64,000 bases of DNA, from assembly GCF_023517795.1 (NCBI RefSeq), contig NZ_CP082928.1, positions 4,030,001 through 4,094,000 of the forward strand, read 5' to 3'. A program made the position numbers and the translations under genes. The notes below the pieces were generated by a model, which searched no databases, had not been told where the DNA came from, and saw only the letters and a list, made by a program, of their open reading frames with translations. Positions 22,645-31,433 of this stretch are shown here, one piece after another (position 1 is the first letter of the stretch; the number at the start of each line of letters is the position of its first letter). This stretch comes from Pseudomonas fulva (GTDB lineage Bacteria; Pseudomonadota; Gammaproteobacteria; Pseudomonadales; Pseudomonadaceae).

Positions 22645-22762
22645 CGTAGGGTGGACAACGCCGTTTTTGTCCACCGTTGCGGTCGTAGGCGGTGGACGGG
22701 GGAAGCGTCGTCCACCCTACGTGGCTGCCATGGTGGATGAACAGAGCGTCATCCACCCTACG
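22645..22762. repeat. Palindromic GTAGGGTGGAC repeat, copy B, inside the gspG-gspH junction
   Basis: A full 77-bp element (22645-22721) is followed by an extra half unit GGTGGATGA ... TCATCCACCCTACG ending at 22762. It is related to the copies at 12966 and 29972. It separates gspG from gspH and runs into the gspH reading frame, providing its probable ATG and most of the leader peptide. Confidence 0.85.
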
Positions 22763-23209
22763 TCGGCGCAACGCGGGTTCAGCCTGCTGGAGCTGCTGGT
22801 CGTGCTGTTTATCGCCGGCCTGTTGAGCAGCCTCGGCGTGGCCTGGCTCGACAGCGGTGGGGCGCCGGCGCAGCAGGCCCTGGAACGCCTCGCGGCGGCC
22901 AGCCGCGCCCAGGCCGCCGAGGCCCTGCACGCCGGGCAGATTCGTGGTCTGCGCTGGAACGGCCAGCGCCCGGAGTTCGTGCGCCAGGTGCGTGATCGGG
23001 AGGGGCTGCGCTGGCAGGTCGAGGCGGTCGCCCTGGGCGAATGGCCGAGGTTGCTGAGGCCCGACTGGCCGGCTGCCGGTGAGCCGCGTCTGCTGTTCAC
23101 GCCAAACGGTGTCGGGCCTGCCCAGGCATTGCGCTGGCACTGGCCCGAGGGTGGCGAACAATGGCAGTGGGACAGCACCGGTCGCTTGCTGCGGACGTCG
23201 TTGCCATGA
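22730..23209 (+). CDS. gspH: Type II secretion minor pseudopilin GspH
   Basis: The pseudopilin helix is clear: RG before FSLLELLVVLFIAGLL. Two in-frame ATGs are possible. ATG 22730 gives a 16-residue leader; ATG 22610 gives a leader of 56 residues translated through the repeat. I prefer 22730, although no good ribosome site precedes it. About eleven leader residues are encoded by repeat DNA. The globular domain (about 45-155) is small, as in the family. The gene overlaps gspI by ATGA. Confidence 0.85.
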   Translation: MVDEQSVIHPTSAQRGFSLLELLVVLFIAGLLSSLGVAWLDSGGAPAQQALERLAAASRAQAAEALHAGQIRGLRWNGQRPEFVRQVRDREGLRWQVEAVALGEWPRLLRPDWPAAGEPRLLFTPNGVGPAQALRWHWPEGGEQWQWDSTGRLLRTSLP

Positions 23210-23571
23210 AGCGCCAGCGCGGTTTCACCCTGCTCGAGGTGACGGTCGCCCTGGGTATCGCCGCCGTGCTGGCGGTCATGACCAGCCAGGTGCTGCGCCA
23301 GCGTCTGGCCGTGCAGCAGAGCGTTCAGCAGCATCAGCTCGGGGCGCTGTGTGCCCGTGAGCTGGAAGCCCGTTTCGCGGTCGAGCAGCTCTGGCCGGCG
23401 CAGAGCAGCCTCTCCGGGGTGCTCGCCCAGGGCCACGGCAGCTGTCATTGGCAACTGCAGCTGCAGGGCACCGGAGTACGCAACCTGCGGCGTGCCGAGC
23501 TGAGCCTGTTCGCCGATGGCGAGCGCCGCGAGTCGCTGGGGTTGTATCAGCTGTTTCTGGTGCGCCCGTGA
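23206..23571 (+). CDS. gspI: Type II secretion minor pseudopilin GspI
   Basis: The 121 residues have the short leader MKRQRG before FTLLEVTVALGIAAVLAV, including Glu at +5. GspI nucleates the tip complex with GspJ and GspK. The start overlaps the gspH stop (ATGA) and its own stop overlaps gspJ (GTGA), so translation is probably coupled. Confidence 0.93.
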   Translation: MKRQRGFTLLEVTVALGIAAVLAVMTSQVLRQRLAVQQSVQQHQLGALCARELEARFAVEQLWPAQSSLSGVLAQGHGSCHWQLQLQGTGVRNLRRAELSLFADGERRESLGLYQLFLVRP

Positions 23572-24158
23572 GCGCCAGGCAGGGCGGCTTGACCCTGATC
23601 GAGCTGCTGGTCGCCCTGGCGCTCACGGCCTTGCTGGGCGTGCTCCTGGCCGCCCTGGTCAACGGCTGGATCAATGTGCGCGAGCGCCTGTCCCAGGGCG
23701 CGCCCGGTATGCCGGTACTGGATTTCTGCCTGGCCCTGGAGCGCCGTTTCGACACCACCGAACTGCGTCAGCTGCATGAACGCCGTTTGCCGCTGGCCAT
23801 GAACTGGCTGGACTGGCAGCCGGACGCGCTGCAACTGCAGTGGGTGGCGCTCGGCGCCTGGCCGAGCGCCGAAGGCGGCGCCCGCCTGCAGCGCCAGCGT
23901 CTGAGGTACGAGCGCCGCAGCCAGCGCCTGCTGCTGCACACCTCCGCTGATCTGTACGCCGCAGGCGCCCCGGCGTGGACCCTGCGCGAGCAGCTGGACG
24001 GGGTGCAATCGGTGAGTTTCAGTTTTCGCCAGGACAGCCGCTGGCTGGCCTGGCCATCGACGGACAGGTTGCGCCCGGACAGGGGCGTGCGCCTGACGTT
24101 TCAGCATGATGGAGCCTCCTATGTCTGTACCTTCGCCCTGCCGTGGGGCCGTTCATGA
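23568..24158 (+). CDS. gspJ: Type II secretion minor pseudopilin GspJ
   Basis: The 196 residues start at GTG 23568 and carry the leader MSARQGG before LTLIELLVALALTALL. The C-terminal globular domain is of family size. GspJ joins GspI and GspK at the pseudopilus tip, yet gspK is not next in the operon here; gspL follows directly with an ATGA overlap. Confidence 0.92.
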   Translation: MSARQGGLTLIELLVALALTALLGVLLAALVNGWINVRERLSQGAPGMPVLDFCLALERRFDTTELRQLHERRLPLAMNWLDWQPDALQLQWVALGAWPSAEGGARLQRQRLRYERRSQRLLLHTSADLYAAGAPAWTLREQLDGVQSVSFSFRQDSRWLAWPSTDRLRPDRGVRLTFQHDGASYVCTFALPWGRS

Positions 24159-25261
24159 AACGTGAGCGTTGGCGTCGCCGCGCGGCACGGCCCTGGCTGC
24201 TGCTGCGCCCGGGCACCCACGCCGAGGCCTGGCAATGGGCGCGGGTCGAGCAGGGCCGCGTGCAGGCCTCAGGTTCGGGAGCGCCGCCGGCAACACCAGG
24301 TGCGCGGGTGGCGCTGGTGCTGCCGGGCGAGCTGTGCAGCCACTTCCAGGTAGCGGCGCCGCCGGGGCTGAAGCGCCACGAGTGGCCGTTGTTGCTCGAG
24401 GATCGCCTGCTGCAGAGCGCCGAGGATCTGGCCTGCGGCTGCCTGGCCCGTGAGCCCGGCTGGATGAGGCTGGTCTGCGTCGAGCAGGCGCAGCTCGACG
24501 GTTGGTTGGACCAGTGTGCGAGGTGGCAGCTCGATGTGCAGCGCTGCTGGGCGCAGTTCCAGCTGTTGCCGGAGCCCTCTGCCGGCGCGGCCTGGTGCTG
24601 GCGCCAGGGGGCGGGGTCGACGCTGTTCGTCGGCCGCAGCGACGAGGCACGCCAGCACTGGCTGGCCTGGCCGGTCGAGCTGCAGGCGCTGGCGCCAGCC
24701 GGCATTTGGCGCGAGCTGGATATCCACAGGCTCGACGGCGCCTGGCCCGAGCCGCTCGCCGCGCTGGAGGGCCTGCCCAGCCTGTTCGAACGGCGCCGGG
24801 CGAAGCGCCAGGCCCACCCGCTCAGCCCTGGCCTGTGGCGCCTGCCGGCGGCCTGCCTGGCCCTGGCCGTGCTCTGGGCAGGGTTGTGGGCCAGCCAGCA
24901 GTGGCGGCAGCAGGGTCTGTATCAGGCGCAGGTGGAAGCCGTGGTCGGCCCGGTCACTTCACTGCGCGAAGCCGCGCAGCGGGTCAAGCAGCAGCGTCTG
25001 GGCGCGGACGAGCGACAACTGCGCGTGCGGCAACTGCAGCATCTGCAGACCGAGCTCGATGGCTGGTTGCGCGCCAACGCCGGCTGGCAGTTGAGCGCTG
25101 CGCAGTTCGATGGGCAGCGCTGGACCCTGCGCCTGCAGGGCCACGAGGCCGTCGACGATTCGGCCTGGCAGGCGATGGCCAGCGCTATTGGCGTGGCGGT
25201 GCAGGTGACCCAGGCCAGCGACGAACTCAATCTGACTTTCGACCTGGGAGGCGCGTCATGA
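24155..25261 (+). CDS. gspL: Type II secretion protein GspL
   Basis: GspL recruits the ATPase GspE to the membrane. The 368 residues have an actin-like cytoplasmic domain (about 10-215), one membrane helix (about 228-248) and a periplasmic ferredoxin-like domain. The similarity to characterised GspL is weak, as usual, so the call leans on architecture and position between gspJ and gspM. ATG 24155 overlaps the gspJ stop. Confidence 0.87.
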   Translation: MKRERWRRRAARPWLLLRPGTHAEAWQWARVEQGRVQASGSGAPPATPGARVALVLPGELCSHFQVAAPPGLKRHEWPLLLEDRLLQSAEDLACGCLAREPGWMRLVCVEQAQLDGWLDQCARWQLDVQRCWAQFQLLPEPSAGAAWCWRQGAGSTLFVGRSDEARQHWLAWPVELQALAPAGIWRELDIHRLDGAWPEPLAALEGLPSLFERRRAKRQAHPLSPGLWRLPAACLALAVLWAGLWASQQWRQQGLYQAQVEAVVGPVTSLREAAQRVKQQRLGADERQLRVRQLQHLQTELDGWLRANAGWQLSAAQFDGQRWTLRLQGHEAVDDSAWQAMASAIGVAVQVTQASDELNLTFDLGGAS

Positions 25262-25644
25262 GCCTGAACCTCGAACACCGCGGCGTACGCCTGCTGGCGG
25301 TGGCGATCATCGCCGTGCTGCTGGCGCTGCTGGCCTGGCGTGAAGGCCAACAGCGCTGGCAGGCCTTTGGTCAGTGGCAGGCGCTGGCAGGTTCGAGCCT
25401 GACCCTGGGGGCCGACAGCACGCTGAGCGCCGAGGACCTGCAGCAGGCCGCGAAGGCCCGTGATATCCGCATCGACACCCTGGAGCCGGACAGCGAGCAC
25501 TGGCTGGTACGGGGGCGTCTCAAGGATGAGCGCATGCTACAGGACTGGCTCCTGCAGCTGCAGCGGGAGGGCGCGCAGCTGTTGCGCTGGAGCCTGCGCC
25601 GTGAGGAGTCGGCGCTGCACTTCGAACTGGCCCTGCAGCGATGA
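25258..25644 (+). CDS. gspM: Type II secretion protein GspM
   Basis: A bitopic protein of 128 residues with a short cytoplasmic N-terminus, one membrane helix (about 11-26) and a small periplasmic domain, the GspM layout. It pairs with GspL in the inner-membrane platform. It is translationally coupled at both ends by ATGA-type overlaps. Identified mainly by position and topology. Confidence 0.82.
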   Translation: MSLNLEHRGVRLLAVAIIAVLLALLAWREGQQRWQAFGQWQALAGSSLTLGADSTLSAEDLQQAAKARDIRIDTLEPDSEHWLVRGRLKDERMLQDWLLQLQREGAQLLRWSLRREESALHFELALQR

Positions 25645-26300
25645 GCCGGCGCGCGTGGCTGTGGGCGCTGCTGGTATTCGCCCTGACCCTGCTGGTCGAG
25701 CTGCCCGCCCGCTGGCTGTTGGCGCCGCTGCCGGTACCGCTGGCAGGCATCAGCGGCAGTCTCTGGCAGGGGCAGGCCAAGCGCCTGGGTGATCTCGGGC
25801 CGCTGCGTTGGCAATGGCAACCCTGGCGGGCGAGGGCACAGGCGAGTGCCGGTTATCAGGGGCAGCGCTGGCAGTTGCAGATATCCGGCTGGCCCTGGCG
25901 TTGGCAGGCCGCGCTGCAGCCGGCCAGTGATACGCACACCCTGGCGACCGGCTACCGCCTGGCGGGGCGCTGGCAGGGCATGCTCGAGCTGACCGGCAGT
26001 GGCGCGCGCTGCCTGTCAGCCAAGGGCCATCTACAGGTTGATGGACTGGCGTTGCTGGCGCCCTGGCAGCTGGAGTTGGGGCAGGCCCGCCTGGCCCTCG
26101 ATTGCACGGCTGGCTGGAAACTGGCGGGGCAGTTGCGCCTGGCTGGGCAGCATCAGGCAGAGTTGGCGGCCGATCTGCTCGCCCGGCAGGCCAGGTTGAC
26201 GGGGCGCGTCGAGCCTGGCGCGGCGCTGCAACCGCTGCTGGTCAGCGGGCAATGGCTGGCGCCGGGCGGCACCGAGGTGGCGCGTAGCATCCGTTGGTAA
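25641..26300 (+). CDS. gspN: Type II secretion protein GspN
   Basis: The 219 residues have an N-terminal membrane helix (about 5-25) and a periplasmic beta-rich domain with LPVPLAGISGSLWQGQA, recognisable as the GspN family. GspN is accessory and absent from many type II systems. It ends the operon, and no clear intrinsic terminator separates it from the convergent gene 21 bp away. Confidence 0.85.
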   Translation: MSRRAWLWALLVFALTLLVELPARWLLAPLPVPLAGISGSLWQGQAKRLGDLGPLRWQWQPWRARAQASAGYQGQRWQLQISGWPWRWQAALQPASDTHTLATGYRLAGRWQGMLELTGSGARCLSAKGHLQVDGLALLAPWQLELGQARLALDCTAGWKLAGQLRLAGQHQAELAADLLARQARLTGRVEPGAALQPLLVSGQWLAPGGTEVARSIRW

Positions 26301-26321
26301 TCACCCCAGCTCAACAGGCCG

Positions 26322-26825
26322 TCAGGGGCGGATCTCGATCAGCGTGCCGTCCTTCACCAGCGCCCAGACCTCACGCATGTCGGCGTTCTTCATGGCGATG
26401 CAGCCCTCTGTCCAGTCCAGGGTATGGAAGAACCACTCGGGGTATTCGTCGTCCAGCGGTGTGCCGTGGATCATGATCATGCTGCCCGGTTTTACGCCCG
26501 CGGCTTTCGCCTGAGCCTGGTCACGGGCGTTGGGGTAGGAGATGTGCATGGACAGGTTGTACTTCTCGCTCTTGCGCCGCCAGTCGATCCAGTAGAAACC
26601 TTCCGGCGTGCGCAGGTCGCCTTCGCGCAGCTTGGTGCCGAGCGGCTGCTTGCCCAGGGAGATGCGATAGGACTTCAGCGTCTTGCCCCCGCTGATCAGG
26701 TGCAGCCGGCGCTGGGATTTCTCCACCAACACCTTGTCGACGGTCGCTACAGGGGAGGCGGGCGCGGTGGCCGCCTGGCCGGCGAGGGCCAGCGAGAAGA
26801 GGGTAATGGCGAGCAACCAGCGCAT
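26322..26825 (-). CDS. L,D-transpeptidase family protein, exported
   Basis: The 167 residues have a signal peptide (about 1-18) and a YkuD domain with the HGTPLDD histidine motif and the catalytic Cys142 in TEGCIAM. YkuD enzymes form 3-3 crosslinks in peptidoglycan, attach lipoproteins or release them. There is no LysM domain, so this is the short periplasmic type. Single gene, convergent with gspN. Confidence 0.93.
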   Translation of the reverse strand: MRWLLAITLFSLALAGQAATAPASPVATVDKVLVEKSQRRLHLISGGKTLKSYRISLGKQPLGTKLREGDLRTPEGFYWIDWRRKSEKYNLSMHISYPNARDQAQAKAAGVKPGSMIMIHGTPLDDEYPEWFFHTLDWTEGCIAMKNADMREVWALVKDGTLIEIRP

Positions 26826-26940
26826 GGGGATTTTCGACTGAGCAGATGGCCGGCGGGCGGCGGAGGCTCATTCTAAGGCAGGCGTATATAAGCGCCTAGG
26901 GGCTGGCGACAGGCGCCGCACCGCCCCGCAGCCTGATATA

Positions 26941-26978
26941 GAGCGAGGCGAACCTGTAATCCCTGGTTCGCCTCGCTC
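26941..26978. terminator. Hairpin downstream of the pirin gene
   Basis: A perfect 14-bp stem (GAGCGAGGCGAACC with its complement at 26965-26978) around a 10-base loop lies just beyond the pirin stop at 26988. There is no long T-run, but stem strength and place make it a likely transcript end. Confidence 0.65.
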
Positions 26979-26987
26979 ACGCAGCCA

Positions 26988-27710
26988 TCAGTACAACGAG
27001 GGCAGCTCGTTGGGGCGCAGGTCGAACACCAGCACTTCGGCCTGCTGGCCATTGCTCAGGTGCAGGTCGCGCACATCGCGCAGCCTTACGCCATCGCCGG
27101 CCTGCAACAGCTCGCCGTTGAGCTGGACGCTGCCGCTGGCCACGTGGACGTAGGCGTAGCGGTTGTCGTCCAGTTGCAGATGAGCCTGCTCGGCACCGTC
27201 GAACAGCCCGGCGTAGACGCGGGCGTTCTGGCGCACGCTCAGCGAACCGTCGGCGCCATCCGGCGAGATGATCAGCTGCAGGCGCCCGCGTTTCTGTTCC
27301 TCGCTGAAGTGCTCCTGCTGGTAGCGCGGCTCGGCCTGGCGTTCGCTCGGCACGATCCAGATCTGCAGGAAGTGCACCGGCTCGCTGCGTGAGTGGTTGA
27401 ACTCGCTGTGTGACACGCCGGTACCGGCGCTCATCAGTTGCACGTCGCCGGGGCGGATCACCGAGCCGGTGCCCAGGCTGTCCTTGTGCTCCAGGGCGCC
27501 TTGCAGCACGTAGGAGAAGATCTCCATATTGCGGTGCGGGTGCTCGCCGAAACCCTGGCCGGCGGCCACGGTGTCGTCGTTGATCACCAGCAGGTCGGAG
27601 AAGCCGCGCTCCTTCGGGTTGTTGTAGCTGGCGAACGAGAAGGTGTGAAAGGAGTTGAGCCAGCCATGGTTGGCATGGCCACGGTCGGTCGCTTTACGGA
27701 TAGCCAGCAT
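26988..27710 (-). CDS. Pirin family protein (YhhW-like)
   Basis: A bicupin of 240 residues. The metal site HPHRNMEI with the following LEH motif is intact in the N-terminal cupin. E. coli YhhW of this family has quercetin 2,3-dioxygenase activity; the physiological substrate is unknown. It lies downstream of a LysR gene on the same strand with a 121-bp gap that probably holds its own promoter. Confidence 0.92.
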   Translation of the reverse strand: MLAIRKATDRGHANHGWLNSFHTFSFASYNNPKERGFSDLLVINDDTVAAGQGFGEHPHRNMEIFSYVLQGALEHKDSLGTGSVIRPGDVQLMSAGTGVSHSEFNHSRSEPVHFLQIWIVPSERQAEPRYQQEHFSEEQKRGRLQLIISPDGADGSLSVRQNARVYAGLFDGAEQAHLQLDDNRYAYVHVASGSVQLNGELLQAGDGVRLRDVRDLHLSNGQQAEVLVFDLRPNELPSLY

Positions 27711-27831
27711 GATGAATCCTCCAGTTGATGAGTGCGGCCTCTATCGGCGGCATGGAGGTGATGTTACTGACTATCGGTGGATTGATTAACCGGCTGCAAA
27801 TGGACTTATTGTCCTATCTGGGTTGACGATT

Positions 27832-28719
27832 TCAGGCGCTCAGGTGCTCGATCTGCTGCTTGATGAAATCCGAGAACACCTGCACCGCGCGGGCGGACTG
27901 CCGGTGCTGTGGGTACACCGCATACACCGCCGCCGAGGCAGGCCAGTGCTGTTCGAGGATCGGCACCAGCGCGCCGCTCTCCAGGGCCTGGCCGACGATA
28001 AAGGTGGGCAGGTAGGCGATGCCCATGCCGGCCACGGCCGCATCGCGGATCAGCTCGCCGTTGTTGGCGCGCAGCTGGCCGCGCATGCTCAGGTTCCGGG
28101 GTTTGCCGGCCTCGCGCAGGCGCCATTCCACGTGGCGGCTATGGCCGTAGAGCAGGCAGGCATGCTGCTGCAGTTCGCCGAGATCGGCCGGTGTGCCGTG
28201 CGCCTCCAGGTAAGCGGGGCTGGCGCAGAGGATGGTCTGCATGTCGGTCAGGCGCTTGGCGATCAGGCTGGAGTCTTCCAGGGTGCCGATGCGGATCGAC
28301 ATGTCGTAGCCATCGGCGAGCAGGTCGACGGCACGGTCGTTGAGGTCGACCTCCAGGTTGATGTGCGGGTGCTGCTGCATGAACAGTGGCAGCACATGGC
28401 TCAGGTGCAGGGTGGCGAAGGTCATTGGCGCGCTGACCCGCAGGGTGCCGCGCAGCGAGGCACCCTGGGCCGACACCAGCTCCTGGGCATCGCGCAGGTC
28501 GGCGAGGATGGTGGTGGCCTTGTCGTACAGCAGCAGGCCCAGTTCGGTGGCCTGCAGGCGGCGCGTGGTGCGGTTGAGCAGGCGCACGCCGAGCAGCGCT
28601 TCGAGGGCGGCGACGCGGCGGCTGACGTACTGCTTGGTCACCCCGAGGGTATCGGCGGCGGCGGTGAAGCTGCCGGCGTCCAGGGTAGTGACGAACAGGC
28701 GCAGGTCTTCGACGTTCAT
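27832..28719 (-). CDS. LysR-family transcriptional regulator
   Basis: The 295 residues start MNVEDLRLFVTTLDAGSF with a winged helix-turn-helix (about 1-60, TLGVTKQYVSRRVAALE) and an effector-binding domain. It is divergent from the methionine aminotransferase gene and upstream of the pirin, so either could be its target. The ATG at 28719 fits the family; the frame extends upstream as a shadow. Confidence 0.92.
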   Translation of the reverse strand: MNVEDLRLFVTTLDAGSFTAAADTLGVTKQYVSRRVAALEALLGVRLLNRTTRRLQATELGLLLYDKATTILADLRDAQELVSAQGASLRGTLRVSAPMTFATLHLSHVLPLFMQQHPHINLEVDLNDRAVDLLADGYDMSIRIGTLEDSSLIAKRLTDMQTILCASPAYLEAHGTPADLGELQQHACLLYGHSRHVEWRLREAGKPRNLSMRGQLRANNGELIRDAAVAGMGIAYLPTFIVGQALESGALVPILEQHWPASAAVYAVYPQHRQSARAVQVFSDFIKQQIEHLSA

Positions 28720-28816
28720 GGGCTTCTCATCGGTTGGCCCGCGATTATTACCGGGTGCGTGGGCTTCGCGCCATCGGCTATCCTCGGCGTCTGCCTCAAC
28801 TGCCCAGGACGCCTCG

Positions 28817-29965
28817 ATGTTCACCAGCAAGTTGCCCGCTGTCGGCACCACCATCTTCACCACCATGTCCCAGCTGGCGGCCCAGACGGGCGCCATCAAC
28901 CTGTCCCAGGGCTTTCCGGATTTCGATGGCCCCGAAGCGCTGCGCGAGGCGCTGGCCCGGCACGTGGCAGCGGGGCACAACCAGTACGCACCGATGACCG
29001 GCCTGCCGGCGCTGCGTGAGCAGATCGCCGTGAAGATCGAGCGGCTGTACGGGCGCACGGTCAGTGCGGACAGCGAGGTGACCGTCACGCCGGGCGCCAC
29101 CCAGGCGATCTTCTGCGCCATCCAGGCGCTGATTCATCCGGGCGACGAGGTGATCGTCTTCGATCCCTGTTATGACAGCTACGACCCCAGCGTGACATTG
29201 GCCGGCGGGCGTTGCATCCACCTACCCTTGGCCGCTGGTGATTTCGCCATCGACTGGCAGCGCCTGGAAGCCGCGCTGAGCTCGCGTACCCGGCTGATCG
29301 TGCTCAACACGCCGCACAATCCCAGCGGCGCATTGATCAGCCGCGACGAGCTGGACCGCCTGGCCGCGCTGATCCGCGATCGCGACATCCATATCGTCAG
29401 TGATGAGGTCTACGAGCACCTGGTATTCGACGGCCGCCAGCACGCCAGCGTACTGGCCCACGACGAGCTGTACGCGCGGGCGTTCGTGGTCAGCTCGTTC
29501 GGCAAGACCTACCACGTCACCGGCTGGAAGACCGGCTATGTAGTGGCGCCGCCGGCGCTGAGCGCCGAGCTGCGCAAGGTGCATCAGTACGTCAGCTTCT
29601 GCGGGGTGACGCCGCTGCAATGTGCGCTGGCCGATTTCATGGCCGAGTGCCCCGAGCATGTGAACGAGCTGCCGGCGTTCTACCAGGCCAAGCGCGATCT
29701 GTTCTGCGACCTGCTGGCCGGCTCGCGCTTTACCTTCAGCCGCACGCCGGGCACCTATTTCCAGCTGGCCGACTACTCGGCGATCCGTCCGGACCTGGAC
29801 GACGTGGCCATGGCCCAGTGGCTAACCCGCGAGCATGGCGTGGCGGCGATTCCGGTGTCGGTGTTCAGCGAGCGGCCGGACCCGGCGCAGCGCCTGGTAC
29901 GCTTCTGCTTCGCCAAGCGCGAGGACACCCTGCGCCAGGCCGCGGAAAAACTCAGCGCCATCTAG
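28817..29965 (+). CDS. Methionine (glutamine) aminotransferase, YbdL/MtnE-like
   Basis: This PLP enzyme most likely transaminates 2-keto-4-methylthiobutyrate to methionine. The 382 residues carry INLSQGFPDFDGP, NTPHNPSG and the Schiff-base Lys230 in SSFGKTYH, all typical of class I aminotransferases of the YbdL/kynurenine aminotransferase group. The next gene is an omega-amidase, which removes the product alpha-ketoglutaramate, so glutamine is the probable amino donor. Confidence 0.9.
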   Translation: MFTSKLPAVGTTIFTTMSQLAAQTGAINLSQGFPDFDGPEALREALARHVAAGHNQYAPMTGLPALREQIAVKIERLYGRTVSADSEVTVTPGATQAIFCAIQALIHPGDEVIVFDPCYDSYDPSVTLAGGRCIHLPLAAGDFAIDWQRLEAALSSRTRLIVLNTPHNPSGALISRDELDRLAALIRDRDIHIVSDEVYEHLVFDGRQHASVLAHDELYARAFVVSSFGKTYHVTGWKTGYVVAPPALSAELRKVHQYVSFCGVTPLQCALADFMAECPEHVNELPAFYQAKRDLFCDLLAGSRFTFSRTPGTYFQLADYSAIRPDLDDVAMAQWLTREHGVAAIPVSVFSERPDPAQRLVRFCFAKREDTLRQAAEKLSAI

Positions 29966-29971
29966 CGCCCT

Positions 29972-30005
29972 GTAGGGTGGACAACCGCGAAGCGTTGTCC
30001 ACCGC
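29972..30005. repeat. Palindromic GTAGGGTGGAC repeat, copy C (short)
   Basis: GTAGGGTGGACAAC followed by the inverted GTTGTCCACC forms a short hairpin between the aminotransferase and the amidase. It is a reduced relative of the elements at 12966 and 22645. It may weaken read-through between the two genes. Confidence 0.75.
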
Positions 30006-30035
30006 TTGGCATGCGATATCACGGGAGGGCTATCG

Positions 30036-30818
30036 ATGAGCAAACAAGACCACCTCGAACTGGCGCTGATCCAGAGCGACCTGGCCTGGCACGACCCGGC
30101 GGCCAACCGCGCGCATTTCGAAACGCAACTGCAGCAGGCTGCAGGCGCCGACCTGGTGATACTGCCGGAGATGTTCAGCACCGGCTTTTCCATGCAGTCC
30201 GCCGAGCTGGCCGAGCCGGAAGACGGCCCCACCAGCGCCTGGCTCAGCGAGCAGGCGCAGCGCGTCAATGCGGTGATCACCGGCAGCCTGATCATCCAGG
30301 CCGCCGATGGCAGCTACCGCAATCGCCTGCTGTGGGCGCGGCCGGACGGGTCACTGGCCCATTACGACAAACGCCACCTGTTTCGCATGGCCGGTGAGCA
30401 CCAGCACTACGCCGCCGGCGAGCGCCAGGCGCTGTTCGAGATCAAGGGCTGGCGCGTGCGCCCGCTGATCTGCTACGACCTGCGCTTTCCGGTATGGAGC
30501 CGCGACGCCGAGGGCACCGACCTGCTGCTCTATACCGCCAATTGGCCGGCCGCGCGGCGCCTGCACTGGAACCGCCTGCTACCGGCGCGCGCCATCGAAA
30601 ACCTGTGCTACGTCGCGGCGGTGAATCGCATCGGCGTCGATGGCAAGGGCCATCCCTACAGCGGCGATTCCCAGGTGCTGGATTACCAGGGCGACAGCCT
30701 GCTCGATGCCCACGACAAGGCCGGCGTGTTCCATCAGCGCCTCGATAGTGCGGCCTTAACCGCCTACCGCGAGCGCTTCCCGGCGCATCAGGATGCCGAT
30801 CCGTTCGAGCTGCGGTAA
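30036..30818 (+). CDS. Omega-amidase, carbon-nitrogen hydrolase (YafV-like)
   Basis: This nitrilase-superfamily enzyme hydrolyses alpha-ketoglutaramate to 2-oxoglutarate and ammonia. The 260 residues show the Glu45-Lys112-Cys146 triad in ILPEMFS, YDKRHLF and LICYDLRFP. Its place after a glutamine-type methionine aminotransferase supports the omega-amidase role. GGGAGGG precedes the ATG. Confidence 0.92.
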   Translation: MSKQDHLELALIQSDLAWHDPAANRAHFETQLQQAAGADLVILPEMFSTGFSMQSAELAEPEDGPTSAWLSEQAQRVNAVITGSLIIQAADGSYRNRLLWARPDGSLAHYDKRHLFRMAGEHQHYAAGERQALFEIKGWRVRPLICYDLRFPVWSRDAEGTDLLLYTANWPAARRLHWNRLLPARAIENLCYVAAVNRIGVDGKGHPYSGDSQVLDYQGDSLLDAHDKAGVFHQRLDSAALTAYRERFPAHQDADPFELR

Positions 30819-31192
30819 TCGCCGCATTGCTATGCCAAGGCTAACGGCTTGAGCGAGTTGGCTAGCTTGGCAAATCGACCCTCGAATAGCGAAGAAGTTT
30901 TGCCCGTTCAGCTGGGTGAATCAGCGTTGGGCTGTACCCAGGGCGAGGCGATCATGAGTGACCGAAAAGCCGGTGGACGTGCTCGCTAACACCTTTATTG
31001 GACTCTTCGAACCAGGCCGATAGCAGCACCGCACATAAGTCGGCCTGCTCCCGCGTACTCGGTGCGTGGTTGTGTCCGCTCCTGATTGATGGTCTGCGAG
31101 CTCTGTGCGCGGGTTTGCCGCTGCGCGGCATCCTCCCTTGGAATACCGAGCATGCCAGCCATATTGCCCGTTACGCTGGCACGTAGCCGACC
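30819..31192. other. Gene-free stretch between the omega-amidase and the vgrG remnant
   Basis: I see no credible gene, RNA or strong terminator in these 374 bases. Short frames on both strands lack ribosome sites and family signatures. It probably contains degraded sequence from the end of the type VI cargo array, but I could not align it to any cassette part. Confidence 0.5.
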
Positions 31193-31433
31193 TTAATCGT
31201 TGTTGAGCTGTTGCAGACGCGCGTGATACGGCCGCCAGAGTGCGGCCATCCAGCGGATGTGGATCCCTTCTTTCTCGCACAAGCGCTGCATGCAGTGCAG
31301 GTCCGATTTATCATATTGAGCGCAATAAACACGCTCCGGATATACCTACCCGACTTTGAGTGCGTAGGCGTCGCTTTGGATGCCATGCTCTTCGAGCACT
31401 TGGCCGATGATGGCCGGCACGCTGAGGTTCTAG

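Noticed and set aside
30819..31192. Short frames on both strands before the vgrG relic
   Set aside because: No ribosome sites, no signal peptides or motifs, and none continues a neighbouring gene. I left the stretch as unassigned.
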